A stretch of DNA of 64,000 nt from Paenibacillus sp. 32352 (GCF_002042965.1 NZ_MZNT01000018.1:62001-126000); one strand, 5' to 3'; shown: positions 16,566 to 25,109, counted from the stretch's first letter. The notes: generated from the sequence alone by a model not told the origin. Numbers and translations: made by a program.

Positions 16566-17747
16566 CTATTTGTACCGATGATACAACCAGGACGCAGCTG
16601 CGGTTAGCAGGAACAAAGCGAGAGCCTCCAGCGGGGTCCGCAGGGTCCAGCACAGCGGAATGGCCAGCAGCAGAAGCATGGCAAGATGAAGGGTCCGGCG
16701 GACAGAGCTGACGGATCGCTGGAGAAGCCCGTCCGGCAAAGGATAGATGCGATGCCATATATGCACCCGGTAATATCGCTTCAAATCGGCCAGCTGCAGC
16801 GCTCCGAACAGCGCAAAGGCGAGATAAGCCGTGATCGAAGCCCATTCGCTGCGCAGGGAAGCGAGAATGACGATTCCCAAGACCGTAAGCCGGAAGGTAA
16901 TTCCAAGCAGCTCGGAGCGAAGCCAGATCAGCGTATACATATACGTATACGAGGAAGAGGCCCGGAAAGGAATGAATTGCAGCCAGGATGTCGGGATGCG
17001 GGTATTTCTTGCTCTACCTTGCACCTGCGGTACGTCGATGAACCAGTTCAATATGCGGTACACGCCGGCGCGGTGCCGTTTCTCCCAATCGATCAGCAGC
17101 ATCCAATGAACCACATATTTGCTTGGCACCCGAAGCAGAGCAAGGTAGGCGATGGAGCCTGCCGCAAGGACCATGACACTGTAGGGCAGCTTCCAGGTGA
17201 TCATGCCGTATGCCGATATCGCCGTCCCTATCCAGCGCAGAAGCGCGAACCATCTTCTTGTGCCCGCCTCTTGAAGCTGCAGCTCGGCCCATTTGCCGTA
17301 AAGAATGACCCATTTGAACAGCAGCCAGATCACGAGAATCAGGAAGAACCGGGCTCCGCCGGACGCCGTCATTTTGGCATACAAAGGCCATACGAGCCCC
17401 CAGGCTGCTACGACGGCGGCGGATTGAAGCAGAAGCGCCTTTTGCATCGCAGCCTTCAAATAAGCGTTCATTCCGCGCTCATGAGGGAGCAGGAACAGAA
17501 TGTCGGCATCCTGCAGATAGGTGCGTATTTTGCCGCCTGCAAGCGGCAGCAGCAGGACAGCTCCGCACACCAGCTCCCACGGAAATGCCGGCGTCACCCA
17601 TCCGAGAAACAACCGGTATGCAATGGAAAAGAGCAGGAATGCGGCGACGGCAGACATAATCAGGCTTTGTAAAGCGTAATGAAGATAGGGACGAATTTCT
17701 TTAAGAAATTCGGCCGAACGGCGTTGGTACATGGCTTTCATATCCAT
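16566..17747 (-). CDS. ecsB: EcsB-type ABC transporter permease
   Basis: 393 residues from the ATG at 17747, which overlaps the TGA of ecsA in a TGATG arrangement. The open frame extends far upstream antisense within ecsA but is not coding there. About eight hydrophobic helices and the N-terminal ...RRSAEFLKEIRPYLHYALQS match EcsB. EcsAB in Bacillus and Staphylococcus affects protein secretion and regulated intramembrane proteolysis, with peptide export proposed. The third gene, ecsC, is not present here. Confidence 0.85.
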   Translation of the reverse strand: MDMKAMYQRRSAEFLKEIRPYLHYALQSLIMSAVAAFLLFSIAYRLFLGWVTPAFPWELVCGAVLLLPLAGGKIRTYLQDADILFLLPHERGMNAYLKAAMQKALLLQSAAVVAAWGLVWPLYAKMTASGGARFFLILVIWLLFKWVILYGKWAELQLQEAGTRRWFALLRWIGTAISAYGMITWKLPYSVMVLAAGSIAYLALLRVPSKYVVHWMLLIDWEKRHRAGVYRILNWFIDVPQVQGRARNTRIPTSWLQFIPFRASSSYTYMYTLIWLRSELLGITFRLTVLGIVILASLRSEWASITAYLAFALFGALQLADLKRYYRVHIWHRIYPLPDGLLQRSVSSVRRTLHLAMLLLLAIPLCWTLRTPLEALALFLLTAAASWLYHRYK

Positions 17748-18493
17748 CAGCGGTTTACGCCCCTTGTCACCAGGCTGCAGAATACATCGTCGAGCGGAGC
17801 AGATGGCATCCCCGCTGCCGTCTGCAGCGTCTCTACCGTCCCCGATACGATGAGCTTGCCTTGATGCATGACGAGAAATTCGTCGCAGTACCGTTCGATC
17901 GTTGCCAAGATGTGCGAGCTGATCAAGATGGCTGCTCCGCTCTGCTTGACAGTGACCATCAAATCGAGCAGAGACCTCATGCTGAGCGGATCCAGCCCGA
18001 GGAACGGCTCGTCGATGATGTACAGCTCCGGCTCTACGAGGAAGGCGCACAGGATCATCACCTTTTGCCGCATGCCTTTGGATAAATGCGAGGCCAAGCG
18101 GCCGGTCAAAGCGTCCATCTGGAATTGCTCCAGGAGCGGCTTGATCCGCTTCTGGAAGGAGCCCTTGTCTACGCCGTAGGCGCGGGCCGTCAGCTCCAAA
18201 TGCTCCTGAACGGTCAATTCTTCATATAAGAGCGGGCTTTCCGGAACATAGGCGAAGGTTTGGCGGTACTGCTCCTGCGATTCGGCCAGCGTTTTTCCTT
18301 TTAGACGAATTTCCCCTTGATGGGGCTGCATGAGTCCAAGAATGTGCTTGATCGTCGTGCTTTTGCCGGCGCCGTTCAAGCCGATGAGTCCGACCATTTC
18401 CCCGGGCTGCACCCGGAAATTCAGATCATGCAGAACAGGCTGCTGGCGGCTGTAGCCTCCGGTTACGTGATCTACTTCCAATATCGGTTGCAT
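17747..18493 (-). CDS. ecsA: EcsA-type ABC transporter ATP-binding protein
   Basis: 248 residues from the ATG at 18493, with GGGGGG about 8 bp upstream. Walker A GLNGAGKST is near residue 38, the signature is LSKGMRQK, and Walker B is ELYIIDEPFLGLDP. Closest in style to EcsA. It is translationally coupled to ecsB. Upstream (18494-18646) there is 150 bp leading to the oppositely oriented small secreted protein gene. Confidence 0.9.
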   Translation of the reverse strand: MQPILEVDHVTGGYSRQQPVLHDLNFRVQPGEMVGLIGLNGAGKSTTIKHILGLMQPHQGEIRLKGKTLAESQEQYRQTFAYVPESPLLYEELTVQEHLELTARAYGVDKGSFQKRIKPLLEQFQMDALTGRLASHLSKGMRQKVMILCAFLVEPELYIIDEPFLGLDPLSMRSLLDLMVTVKQSGAAILISSHILATIERYCDEFLVMHQGKLIVSGTVETLQTAAGMPSAPLDDVFCSLVTRGVNR

Positions 18494-18646
18494 GCGATAT
18501 CCCCCCTGAATAGGCTTGTATCTTATAAGACTAGCGGAAATGGACACTTATTTCCAGTCGGTGAAGGATATGATCTGATGATTATGACGAGGAGGAATGT
18601 TCACACCCTAGCGAAATTATACTAAATAATGGAAGGGGGTGAAATG

Positions 18647-18928
18647 ATGAAACTGAAAAGAATAGCAGCTGCTTTATTTGCTTTGACCATGTTTGCGACG
18701 TCGGCCGTGCCGGCCTTTGCCGACGGCCGCTGGCAATGTCCCGGATGCACCTGCAATCAATACAAATATTTTGTAGACATTGATCTTGTCAATTGGTCTG
18801 GCACAACGCCGATCGGAACCTTGGGTCCCTACGATGATTACACCTCGGCTAAAGCGGCGGCCGACAATTATCTCTACTATTATCCCGAATACAAGGCCGA
18901 TATTTATGACGCGCAATATTGCTCCTAG
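18647..18928 (+). CDS. Small secreted cysteine-containing protein, unknown
   Basis: 93 residues from the second of two adjacent ATGs, which has the better 7 bp spacing to AAGGGGG. A clear Sec signal peptide (MKLKRIAAALFALTMFATSAVPAFA) is cleaved after AFA. The mature part, about 68 residues, begins DGRWQCPGCTCNQYKYF. It has a CPGCTC cluster and a penultimate Cys, and is rich in Tyr and Asp (DNYLYYYPEYKADIYD). Not recognised. The four cysteines could form disulfides or bind metal. It is monocistronic with its own terminator, divergent from ecsA. Confidence 0.75.
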   Translation: MKLKRIAAALFALTMFATSAVPAFADGRWQCPGCTCNQYKYFVDIDLVNWSGTTPIGTLGPYDDYTSAKAAADNYLYYYPEYKADIYDAQYCS

Positions 18929-18934
18929 CAGAAT

Positions 18935-18968
18935 GGAGAGGGGAGAGCCCCTCTCCTTGCTTCTGTCA
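18935..18968 (+). terminator. Terminator of the small secreted protein gene
   Basis: GGAGAGGGG (18935-18943) and CCCCTCTCC (18948-18956) form a perfect 9 bp stem with a 4 nt loop. A moderately T-rich tail (TTGCTTCTGT) follows. Confidence 0.65.
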
Positions 18969-19094
18969 AGAAACCTTATAATCTGAAAAATCGCTTTGGT
19001 ACTTCGGCAGGTATGCTCTTCCGGCTGCTTTCCGGCTAGTACCTGAGCCTGGCTTCTTCCTGCTTTATGGGGTTATTTTGCTATGATCATAAAG

Positions 19095-19128
19095 AACCCC
19101 CCAATGTCCCGAAGGAAATTGAGGGGTT
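19095..19128 (-). terminator. Terminator of dctA
   Basis: AACCCCCCAAT (19095-19105) pairs with ATTGAGGGGTT (19118-19128). It lies 14 bp beyond the dctA stop, and CTTTATG follows on the minus strand. Confidence 0.6.
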
Positions 19129-19141
19129 AAAGAAGTCCAGC

Positions 19142-20449
19142 TTACGCTTCCGTTGCTCCTGCAAGCTTGCTGTCATTAGCGGTGAAGCCGCTGCTCTCAG
19201 GCGTAACGGACGGTTCCGCGAGACCGAACTGCTTTTCGCTCTTCGCAATAACGACGGTCGCTACACTGTTCCCGATCAGATTGGTAATGGCACGCGCTTC
19301 GGACATGAAACGGTCGACACCGAGCAGCAGCGCCATGCCTTCGATAGGAATGACATTCCCCGGAACGGCTGACAAGGTTGCGGCGAGTGTGATGAAGCCG
19401 GACCCGGTAACGCCTGCCGCGCCTTTGGAGGTGAGCATCAGGATGCCCAGCACGGTCAAAATTTGAACCCAGGTCAGCTCGACGCCATAAGCTTGAGCGA
19501 TGAACAAAGCCGCCATGGACAAGTAAATCGAGGTTCCGTCCAGATTAAAGGAATAACCGGTAGGAACGACAAGGCCGACAACAGACTTGGAGCAGCCGTA
19601 TTTCTCGAGACGCTGCATTAAGCGGGGAAGAGCAGATTCGGATGACGAAGTGCCGAGTACGAGCAAAATCTCTTCTTTAATGAATTTCAGCAGGTTAAAG
19701 ATGCTGAAGCCGTACAGCTTGCCAATGGCACCAAGGATGATAACAACGAACAGGAACATCGTAATGTAGACGGAGCCCATCATTTTGCCTAGCGAGAACA
19801 GGGAACCGATACCGAATTTGCCGATCGTGTAGGCCATGGCTCCACCTGCGGCAAATGGAGAGAAGCGCATGATGATGCCGACGAGCCGGAAGAAAATATC
19901 GTTCACTTTCTCGAAGAAAACGGTTACCGGTTTGACTTTATCTCCCAATCCTGCCATGGCTAAGCCGAACAGAACGGAGAAGAACAGGACGGGCAGCATT
20001 TCCCCCTTGGCCAAGGCGCCGACAGCGCTGTCAGGAATGATGCTGAGGACGAAATCCATAAAGCCGTGAGGCGTTTCCGCCGCTTGCTTGGCGTATTTCG
20101 CTACATCCGCCGCATTTTTGCCGACGTTGCTGATATCCATGCCGGAGCCGGGCTTGATAATGTACATAACCGCAATCCCGATAGCCATCGCGAACGTCGT
20201 TACGAGTTCAAAGTAGATCAGGGCCTTACCGCCGATGCGGCCGATTTTCTTCATATCGCCCATATTGGCGAAGCCGATGACGATGGTGAAGAAGACGATG
20301 GGAGCGATGATCATTTTGATCAGTTTGACGAATATATCGCCCAAGACCTTGAGCTGAACCCCGAAGGCCGGGAACAGTTGACCGATCAAAATACCGATGA
20401 CGATGGCAATCAGCACTTGAACGGTCAGGTTTTTAAAGTTGATTCTCAT
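19142..20449 (-). CDS. dctA: DctA-type dicarboxylate:cation symporter (DAACS family)
   Basis: 435 residues from the ATG at 20449 behind GAGGGG. It has the full glutamate-transporter-type fold: the serine-rich hairpin GTSSSESALPRLM, the NLDGTSIYLSMAALF motif in helix 7, and DRFMSEARAITNLIGNSVATVVIAK in helix 8. The wording of these motifs is closer to the C4-dicarboxylate carrier DctA than to GltP/GltT. The nearby genes dctR, dctS and dctB, which control dicarboxylate uptake in B. subtilis, strengthen this. A cre-like site lies upstream. Confidence 0.88.
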   Translation of the reverse strand: MRINFKNLTVQVLIAIVIGILIGQLFPAFGVQLKVLGDIFVKLIKMIIAPIVFFTIVIGFANMGDMKKIGRIGGKALIYFELVTTFAMAIGIAVMYIIKPGSGMDISNVGKNAADVAKYAKQAAETPHGFMDFVLSIIPDSAVGALAKGEMLPVLFFSVLFGLAMAGLGDKVKPVTVFFEKVNDIFFRLVGIIMRFSPFAAGGAMAYTIGKFGIGSLFSLGKMMGSVYITMFLFVVIILGAIGKLYGFSIFNLLKFIKEEILLVLGTSSSESALPRLMQRLEKYGCSKSVVGLVVPTGYSFNLDGTSIYLSMAALFIAQAYGVELTWVQILTVLGILMLTSKGAAGVTGSGFITLAATLSAVPGNVIPIEGMALLLGVDRFMSEARAITNLIGNSVATVVIAKSEKQFGLAEPSVTPESSGFTANDSKLAGATEA

Positions 20450-20583
20450 AAGTACCCCTCTTTCATGCGGGAGCCCGCCGTTATGATTATTAATGGGAAG
20501 CGGCTTATTTCGGAGCTTTGGGCGCTTCACGAAACGTTGTAGCCGTTTACATTCCCTTTCAAAGTTTGCTTCTGTAGGCCTTA

Positions 20584-20597
20584 TGTTATCGCTTACA
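20584..20597. promoter_or_regulatory. cre-like CcpA site upstream of dctA
   Basis: TGTTATCGCTTACA fits the relaxed cre consensus TGWNANCGNTNWCA at every position. It lies 135 bp before the dctA start. On the minus strand it overlaps a possible -35 (TTGTAA) followed 16 bp later by TACAGA. This would give glucose repression of dicarboxylate uptake. The copZ start is 130 bp away on the other side. Confidence 0.55.
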
Positions 20598-20674
20598 ACA
20601 GGAAATGTGAATCATTTGACCATATTGGTGCTTTTGGTCTTTTTGGTCTTAAGGAAGGTATAAAGGAACAGTAA

Positions 20675-20704
20675 TTGACATACCCTATGGGGGTATATTA
20701 TAAT
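20675..20704 (+). promoter_or_regulatory. copZ promoter with CsoR-like operator in the spacer
   Basis: TTGACA (20675-20680) and TATAAT (20699-20704) are consensus elements with an 18 bp spacer. The spacer begins with TACCCTATGGGGGTA (20681-20695), a close match to the CsoR operator TACCC-n-GGGGGTA. Copper-responsive CsoR bound here would block RNA polymerase. Confidence 0.85.
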
Positions 20705-20726
20705 CAATTCGAGAGGAGTGATTAGA

Positions 20727-20930
20727 ATGCAAACCATTACGTTGAAGGTGGAAGGGATGTCCTGCAACCACTGTGTAAACTCTATAGAAGGCGCATTAAA
20801 GGAGATTGGAGCTAACGGCAGCGTGAGCTTGCCGGACAAAACCGTGACCGTTTCCTATGATGAGAAGAAGTTGAACGAAACGGCCATTAAAGAAGCAATT
20901 GAAGATCAAGGGTACGATGTGGTGAAATAA
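20727..20930 (+). CDS. copZ: Copper chaperone CopZ
   Basis: 67 residues, one heavy-metal-associated domain with the metal motif GMSCNHC near residues 10-16. The start is the ATG at 20727, 8 bp after AGGAG. CopZ carries Cu(I) to CopA-type ATPases and to CsoR in the cytosol. Here it is alone: neither copA nor csoR is adjacent, although the promoter carries a CsoR-like operator. The gene is closed by a strong terminator. Confidence 0.92.
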   Translation: MQTITLKVEGMSCNHCVNSIEGALKEIGANGSVSLPDKTVTVSYDEKKLNETAIKEAIEDQGYDVVK

Positions 20931-20943
20931 CCTTGTATACAAG

Positions 20944-20987
20944 AACGCAGGCGGGAGCGGATTGCTCTGGGGCCTGCGTTTTTTTTA
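20944..20987 (+). terminator. Terminator of copZ
   Basis: AACGCAGGC (20944-20952) and GCCTGCGTT (20972-20980) form a 9 bp stem followed by T8. Confidence 0.92.
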
Positions 20988-21018
20988 TGGACTATACCAT
21001 TATAGATTTCGGGGCACG

Positions 21019-21070
21019 CCACAAAAGAAGCAGCTGAGCCCGTTTCTAAGCCATGGTCTCCCTTTTGTGG
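21019..21070. repeat. Inverted repeat between copZ and the methyltransferase gene
   Basis: CCACAAAAG (21019-21027) and CTTTTGTGG (21062-21070) are perfect 9 bp arms separated by 34 bp. There is no clean T-run. It could be a weak terminator or a relic of an intergenic element. Confidence 0.5.
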
Positions 21071-21242
21071 GGTTTATTTGTGTTTCCATAGATAGGCAGA
21101 TTACATAAGAAGGCTTCCTAGTAAAATTGGGCTTGTGCCACATCTTTACAAACCACAGCCAATGCGATATTTTTATAGTATCATCTCATTATTCAAAACT
21201 AAGTTTCATCTAATGAAACTAAATGGAGAGGCGGGATTAGGT

Positions 21243-22013
21243 ATGGATATCAAGGAGCAGGTGAAGGCGCAATTCGGAGCAAATGCGGCCAAGTATGTGA
21301 GCAGTCCGCGTCATGCATCAGGTCATGATTTGACTCTGCTAGGGGATTGGGTCAAGGAGGAGCAGGCTCAATCCGCACTGGACATCGCTACAGGAGGAGG
21401 GCATTGCGCGCTCGCATTGGCCGGGGCGGTTCGGGAAGTGACGACGCTGGATATGACGCCGGAGATGCTGCGGGAAGCAGAGGCGTTCATCCGCAGCAAA
21501 GGCGCGGTTAACGTAACCTATGTACAGGGTGATGCGGAGCATCTGCCTTTTGAGGATGAGTCGTTCGATCTGGTAGCGTGCCGTATTGCCGCTCACCATT
21601 TTCCCGATGCAGACCGGTTTGTTGAGGAGGCCGCTCGCGTGCTGAAACCGCGCGGATGCTTTATGCTGATGGATAACGTGGCTCTGGAGCCGGATCTGCT
21701 CGACACGCTGTATAACGACGTGGAAAAGCGGAGAGATCCGAGCCATTTTCGCGCCTGGAAAAAGACGGAGTGGGTTCGGCGGACGGAAATGGCCGGGCTG
21801 CGGCTAGAGCAATTGCAGCAATCGGATAAACCTTTTGCTTTCGAGTCGTGGTGCGCCCGCATGAACGTCCCTAAGGATGTACAGGATCAGTTAGAGGCGG
21901 ATATGCTGGGCTGGCCGGCGGAGGTAAGAAAGCAGCTGGGAGTGCGTAGCGAGGGTGGCAGGCTTAAGGAGTTCGTTGGGAGCTATATGATGCTCAAAGC
22001 AAGGAAGGTCTGA
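21243..22013 (+). CDS. Class I SAM-dependent methyltransferase (UbiE/Methyltransf_11 type)
   Basis: 256 residues from the ATG at 21243. The upstream open frame has no ribosome site, whereas AGGCGGG lies before this start. SAM motif I is LDIATGGGH near residue 40, and motif post-I and II residues are in TTLDMTPEML and VQGDAEHLPFEDESFDLV. The motif AAHHFPD is common in small-molecule methyltransferases of Bacilli. The substrate is unknown. It is transcribed toward dctR, leaving 51 bp between stops. Confidence 0.82.
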   Translation: MDIKEQVKAQFGANAAKYVSSPRHASGHDLTLLGDWVKEEQAQSALDIATGGGHCALALAGAVREVTTLDMTPEMLREAEAFIRSKGAVNVTYVQGDAEHLPFEDESFDLVACRIAAHHFPDADRFVEEAARVLKPRGCFMLMDNVALEPDLLDTLYNDVEKRRDPSHFRAWKKTEWVRRTEMAGLRLEQLQQSDKPFAFESWCARMNVPKDVQDQLEADMLGWPAEVRKQLGVRSEGGRLKEFVGSYMMLKARKV

Positions 22014-22064
22014 TTCATCCGGGGCAGTCCATAGGGGCGGCCTTGCGGCAACCAAGAACCGCCT

Positions 22065-22808
22065 CTATCGGGAGGCCAGCACATATTTATTGACCGGGCG
22101 GCCTACCCCGTATTGCAGGTCAAGACGGACCTTTCCGGTCTTCTCCAGGTACTCAAGGTATCTTCGGGCGGTCACCCGCGCAATGCCGACCCCTTCCGCG
22201 ACTTCCTCTGCCGAGAGCGGGCTGGGCTGCTGTACGAGAAATTGGACGATTTGCTTCATCGTGACGGCCTGCAGCCCTTTGGGCAGCTCGGCTGCCGACA
22301 GCCAGGCGTCTGCGGTGGGGGTATGCTTGCCAGCCGACGCTGCTTCCGAAGCAGCCGGAGGACGGTCGCTTCCCCGTTGAAGCATGCGGTCCAGCTCGCT
22401 TTGCGAAATCGTGCCGCTATGCTCCAGCGCCAGCTTCATCCTGCGGTAATGCTCCAGCGCTTGCCGGACCCGTTCAAATTTAAACGGTTTCATGATATAG
22501 TCTACGGCGCCGTATTGAAGCATCCGCTGAATCGTTTTTTGATCATTGGCCGCACTGATGACCATCACATCCACAGCGAGCTGCTCCTGCCGGATTTGCG
22601 TCAGTGTCTCGATGCCGTCCTGCTGGGGCATGTAGATGTCCATAATCACAAGATCCGGCTTCAGCTCCCGGATGCGCTCCATGCCTTCCGTGCCGGTGCC
22701 GGCAACCCCTGCTACGGCGAAGCCCTCGACCTGCTCCACGAACTGCCGGTTCACCTCCTGTACCATAAGGTCATCTTCTACTAACAGCACCTGAAATATC
22801 TTTGTCAT
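22065..22808 (-). CDS. dctR: Response regulator DctR (CitB/DcuR family)
   Basis: 247 residues from the ATG at 22808 behind GGGAG. The N-terminal receiver has the acidic pair E11-D12, the phospho-acceptor D57 in VIMDIYMP, and the conserved Lys in YIMKPF. The C-terminal helix-turn-helix (about 190-245: LSAEEVAEGVGIARVTARRYLEYLEKTGKV) is of the CitB/DcuR type. It lies 41 bp after the cognate kinase gene dctS. Expected to activate dctA in response to C4-dicarboxylates. Confidence 0.9.
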   Translation of the reverse strand: MTKIFQVLLVEDDLMVQEVNRQFVEQVEGFAVAGVAGTGTEGMERIRELKPDLVIMDIYMPQQDGIETLTQIRQEQLAVDVMVISAANDQKTIQRMLQYGAVDYIMKPFKFERVRQALEHYRRMKLALEHSGTISQSELDRMLQRGSDRPPAASEAASAGKHTPTADAWLSAAELPKGLQAVTMKQIVQFLVQQPSPLSAEEVAEGVGIARVTARRYLEYLEKTGKVRLDLQYGVGRPVNKYVLASR

Positions 22809-22849
22809 AGGGTTCTCCCGCCTTCCTCCAATCATCATCATCTGGTTTC

Positions 22850-24463
22850 TTATGAATCGGAGCTTTCCGATGGGGCTCCTGGGTCTCTGCTGTGCGGCTT
22901 CATCGGGAATGAAATAAGAAAGCTGGTCCCCTCACCCGGAACCGAATCGACATGGATCGTGCCTTCGCCTTTTTGCACAATACCGGCGATAAGATACAGA
23001 CCGATGCCGCGGCCGCTTACTCCCTTCGTGGTGAATCCCTGCTTGAAGATCTGGTCGCGGATATGAGGATCGATGCCGACGCCGTTATCCTCCACCAGGA
23101 TCGAGAGCACCTCGTCGTCCTGTTCAATGCTGACGAAGATTCGCTTCTCCGTACGCGATACGGACTGCAGGGCGTCAAATGCATTCTCGAGCAAATTTCC
23201 TAACAATATGACGAAATCATGATGATCCAGCAGTCTCGGAAAATGCTCAAGACGGCTCTGCCGGTCTACTTCGACCTGAATGCCGAGCTCACTGCCCCGG
23301 CTGATCTTGCCGAGCAGCAGCCCGGTTACGCTGTCATTCTTGAGCTTCTGGCTCAGGAAGCGGGTCAGCTCTTCCTTTTCTTCGGAAATTTCGAATAAAT
23401 AGGCCAGCGCCTTCTCTTTATTACCCAGCTGAATGAGCCCGCCGATAGTGTGCAGCTTATTCATATATTCATGACTCTGCACCCGCAGCGCATCGACGAA
23501 CGCCTTGACCCCGGTCAGCTCCTCGGCGATCCGCGTAACCTCGGTGCGATCCTGAAAGATCGCTACCGCACCGACGGTCTGATCGTTCACTGTTATAGGA
23601 ACACGGTTGCTCATGATGAGTGTAGTGCCGAACAACAACTCCTGATTGTATACAGGATGATTCATTTCGAGAATTTCCGGCAGCCTGGTGTCCGGCAGTA
23701 CGTCGCGGATCGGCTTGCCGATAACGTCTCCCTCAATCTTCATGATCTGCTTCGCTTTATCATTAAATATCGTAATCCGCTCATCCTTGTCAATGGCGAT
23801 GATCCCTTCGTGCATGGCATGGAACGTCGCCGTGCGTTCAACGAGAATGCGGGCGATTTCATGGGGCTCGAGCTCGAACATCTGCTTCTTGATGTGCTGT
23901 GCGAGCTTCCATGACCACCATATGCCCGGCAGCAGCGACAGCAGCACAATGACGTAAGCCTGCCCGCTCAGATTGAGCAGCACCTGTCCGATGGTCGGCA
24001 TGATCTGCCCGACCAGCACGACGCCGACCTGTACATGGTCGGCATTCATTACCGGCACGAAAGCGCGCAGTGCCGTGCCGAGCTCACCCTTTGCCTTGGA
24101 CACGTACGTGTGCTCGGCAAAGGCGGATCCTTCATCGGCACTGAGCGAGGGCGTGCCGATTTTGGATTGAACCGGGTGCGAGAGCCTCACCCGGTTCATG
24201 TCCATCACGACGATGTAGGTCACGTCGTTGATGATGCGAATGCGCTCCGCGGCCTCCTGAATGGCCGCGGGATTATCGCCGGCCGTCACCTCGGGCAGCT
24301 GCGCTACCGTTCGCGCCGTAACCAGGAGCCGGCGGCTGGTCTCCGTCTCGTTCAGGCTGATGATGGTCCCCACGAGTATCGTTCCCCCGATCATCAGCGA
24401 AAAGAGCACGATACACGAGGACAGAATGGCGATTTTGCCGTTGATTTTCAGACGATGCAGCAT
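22850..24463 (-). CDS. dctS: Sensor histidine kinase DctS (CitA/DcuS family)
   Basis: 537 residues from the ATG at 24463. A GGAAGGAG lies 14 bp upstream, a long spacing, and the frame stays open to 24511, so the start is moderately sure. Architecture: membrane helix (10-36), extracellular PDC/sCache sensor, second helix, cytoplasmic PAS (FHAMHEGIIAIDKDERITIFN), then the CitA-type kinase core. The core has VQSHEYMNKLH as H-box, LLGNLLENAFDAL as N-box, and DNGVGI and GRGIGLYL as G-boxes. Partner of dctR, and probably of the binding protein DctB at 26322. Confidence 0.9.
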   Translation of the reverse strand: MLHRLKINGKIAILSSCIVLFSLMIGGTILVGTIISLNETETSRRLLVTARTVAQLPEVTAGDNPAAIQEAAERIRIINDVTYIVVMDMNRVRLSHPVQSKIGTPSLSADEGSAFAEHTYVSKAKGELGTALRAFVPVMNADHVQVGVVLVGQIMPTIGQVLLNLSGQAYVIVLLSLLPGIWWSWKLAQHIKKQMFELEPHEIARILVERTATFHAMHEGIIAIDKDERITIFNDKAKQIMKIEGDVIGKPIRDVLPDTRLPEILEMNHPVYNQELLFGTTLIMSNRVPITVNDQTVGAVAIFQDRTEVTRIAEELTGVKAFVDALRVQSHEYMNKLHTIGGLIQLGNKEKALAYLFEISEEKEELTRFLSQKLKNDSVTGLLLGKISRGSELGIQVEVDRQSRLEHFPRLLDHHDFVILLGNLLENAFDALQSVSRTEKRIFVSIEQDDEVLSILVEDNGVGIDPHIRDQIFKQGFTTKGVSGRGIGLYLIAGIVQKGEGTIHVDSVPGEGTSFLISFPMKPHSRDPGAPSESSDS

Positions 24464-24593
24464 GAGGAATGGCGAGGCTCCTTCCGGCAATGTATACCTA
24501 CCATCATACAATACGAAGGAGGATTGAGAAACCCGTGTCCTTTAGGATCGGATAGGTGAACAGGTCATTCAAGAGTGGCAGAAGGGCATCCCA

Positions 24594-25007
24594 TTACTTG
24601 CTGCCCTGGCTGCCTCCGGAGCTGCCGCCCGATTTTCCGCCCGACCTTCCCCCGGATTTTCCTTGGCCTTCTTCTCCGGACTTTCCGCCCTTCTCCTTCT
24701 CTTTCTCCTTCGAGGTACCGGATTGCTGACGCGATTTTTGCAGCTTTTTGAGCTGCTCTTTATCCGCCTTTCTGATTTTTTCCGCTTCCTCATACTCATG
24801 CTGCTTGATTTGTTTATACATGTTCATCTGCTCACGCAGCGCCGAATCAACCGGCTTTTGCTGCTGAGTGCTTTGTGCCTTCTGCTGTCCTTTTCCTCCT
24901 GAGCTGCTTTTGCTCTTGCCTCCGCAGGCTGACAGCTGGAACGCCATCAGGAAGCAGAGCAGAACACAAAGACAACTTTTTATGGCATAAAAACGGGATG
25001 GTTTCAA
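24594..25007 (-). CDS. Low-complexity Lys/Gly/Ser-rich lipoprotein, unknown
   Basis: 137 residues from a TTG start (25007) behind AAAGGGG. The lipoprotein signal ends in LSAC, making the lipidated Cys residue 28. A charged helical segment follows (about 55-95: REQMNMYKQIKQHEYEEAEKI and onward). The tail, about 96-137, is built of KEKEKEKGG, SGG and GKSGG repeats. Not recognised. It lies upstream of dctS on the same strand (131 bp), so read-through into dctSR is possible. The basic flexible tail could bind wall polymers or membrane lipids; that is a guess. Confidence 0.72.
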   Translation of the reverse strand: MKPSRFYAIKSCLCVLLCFLMAFQLSACGGKSKSSSGGKGQQKAQSTQQQKPVDSALREQMNMYKQIKQHEYEEAEKIRKADKEQLKKLQKSRQQSGTSKEKEKEKGGKSGEEGQGKSGGRSGGKSGGSSGGSQGSK

Positions 25008-25080
25008 CGGTTACAGCCCCTTTCATTTGATGAAATTAGGTTGTCCCTAAACTTGGCAGTTCATTTATTTGCTGATTTTT

Positions 25081-25109
25081 TTGATTTTTTGTATACAAAT
25101 GAATACAAT
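25081..25109 (+). promoter_or_regulatory. Promoter with a palindromic operator in the spacer
   Basis: TTGATT (25081-25086) and TACAAT (25104-25109) are separated by 17 bp. Within the spacer sits the perfect 12 bp palindrome TTTGTATACAAA (25088-25099). It should drive the genes at 25157, 25368 and perhaps 26322. The same TTGTATACAA core recurs at 20933-20942. The binding protein is unknown. Confidence 0.5.

Noticed and set aside
17748..18051. N-terminal extension of EcsB reading into ecsA
   Set aside because: The extension is antisense-frame-like Arg/His-rich sequence within the ecsA coding region; the TGATG overlap gives the right start.
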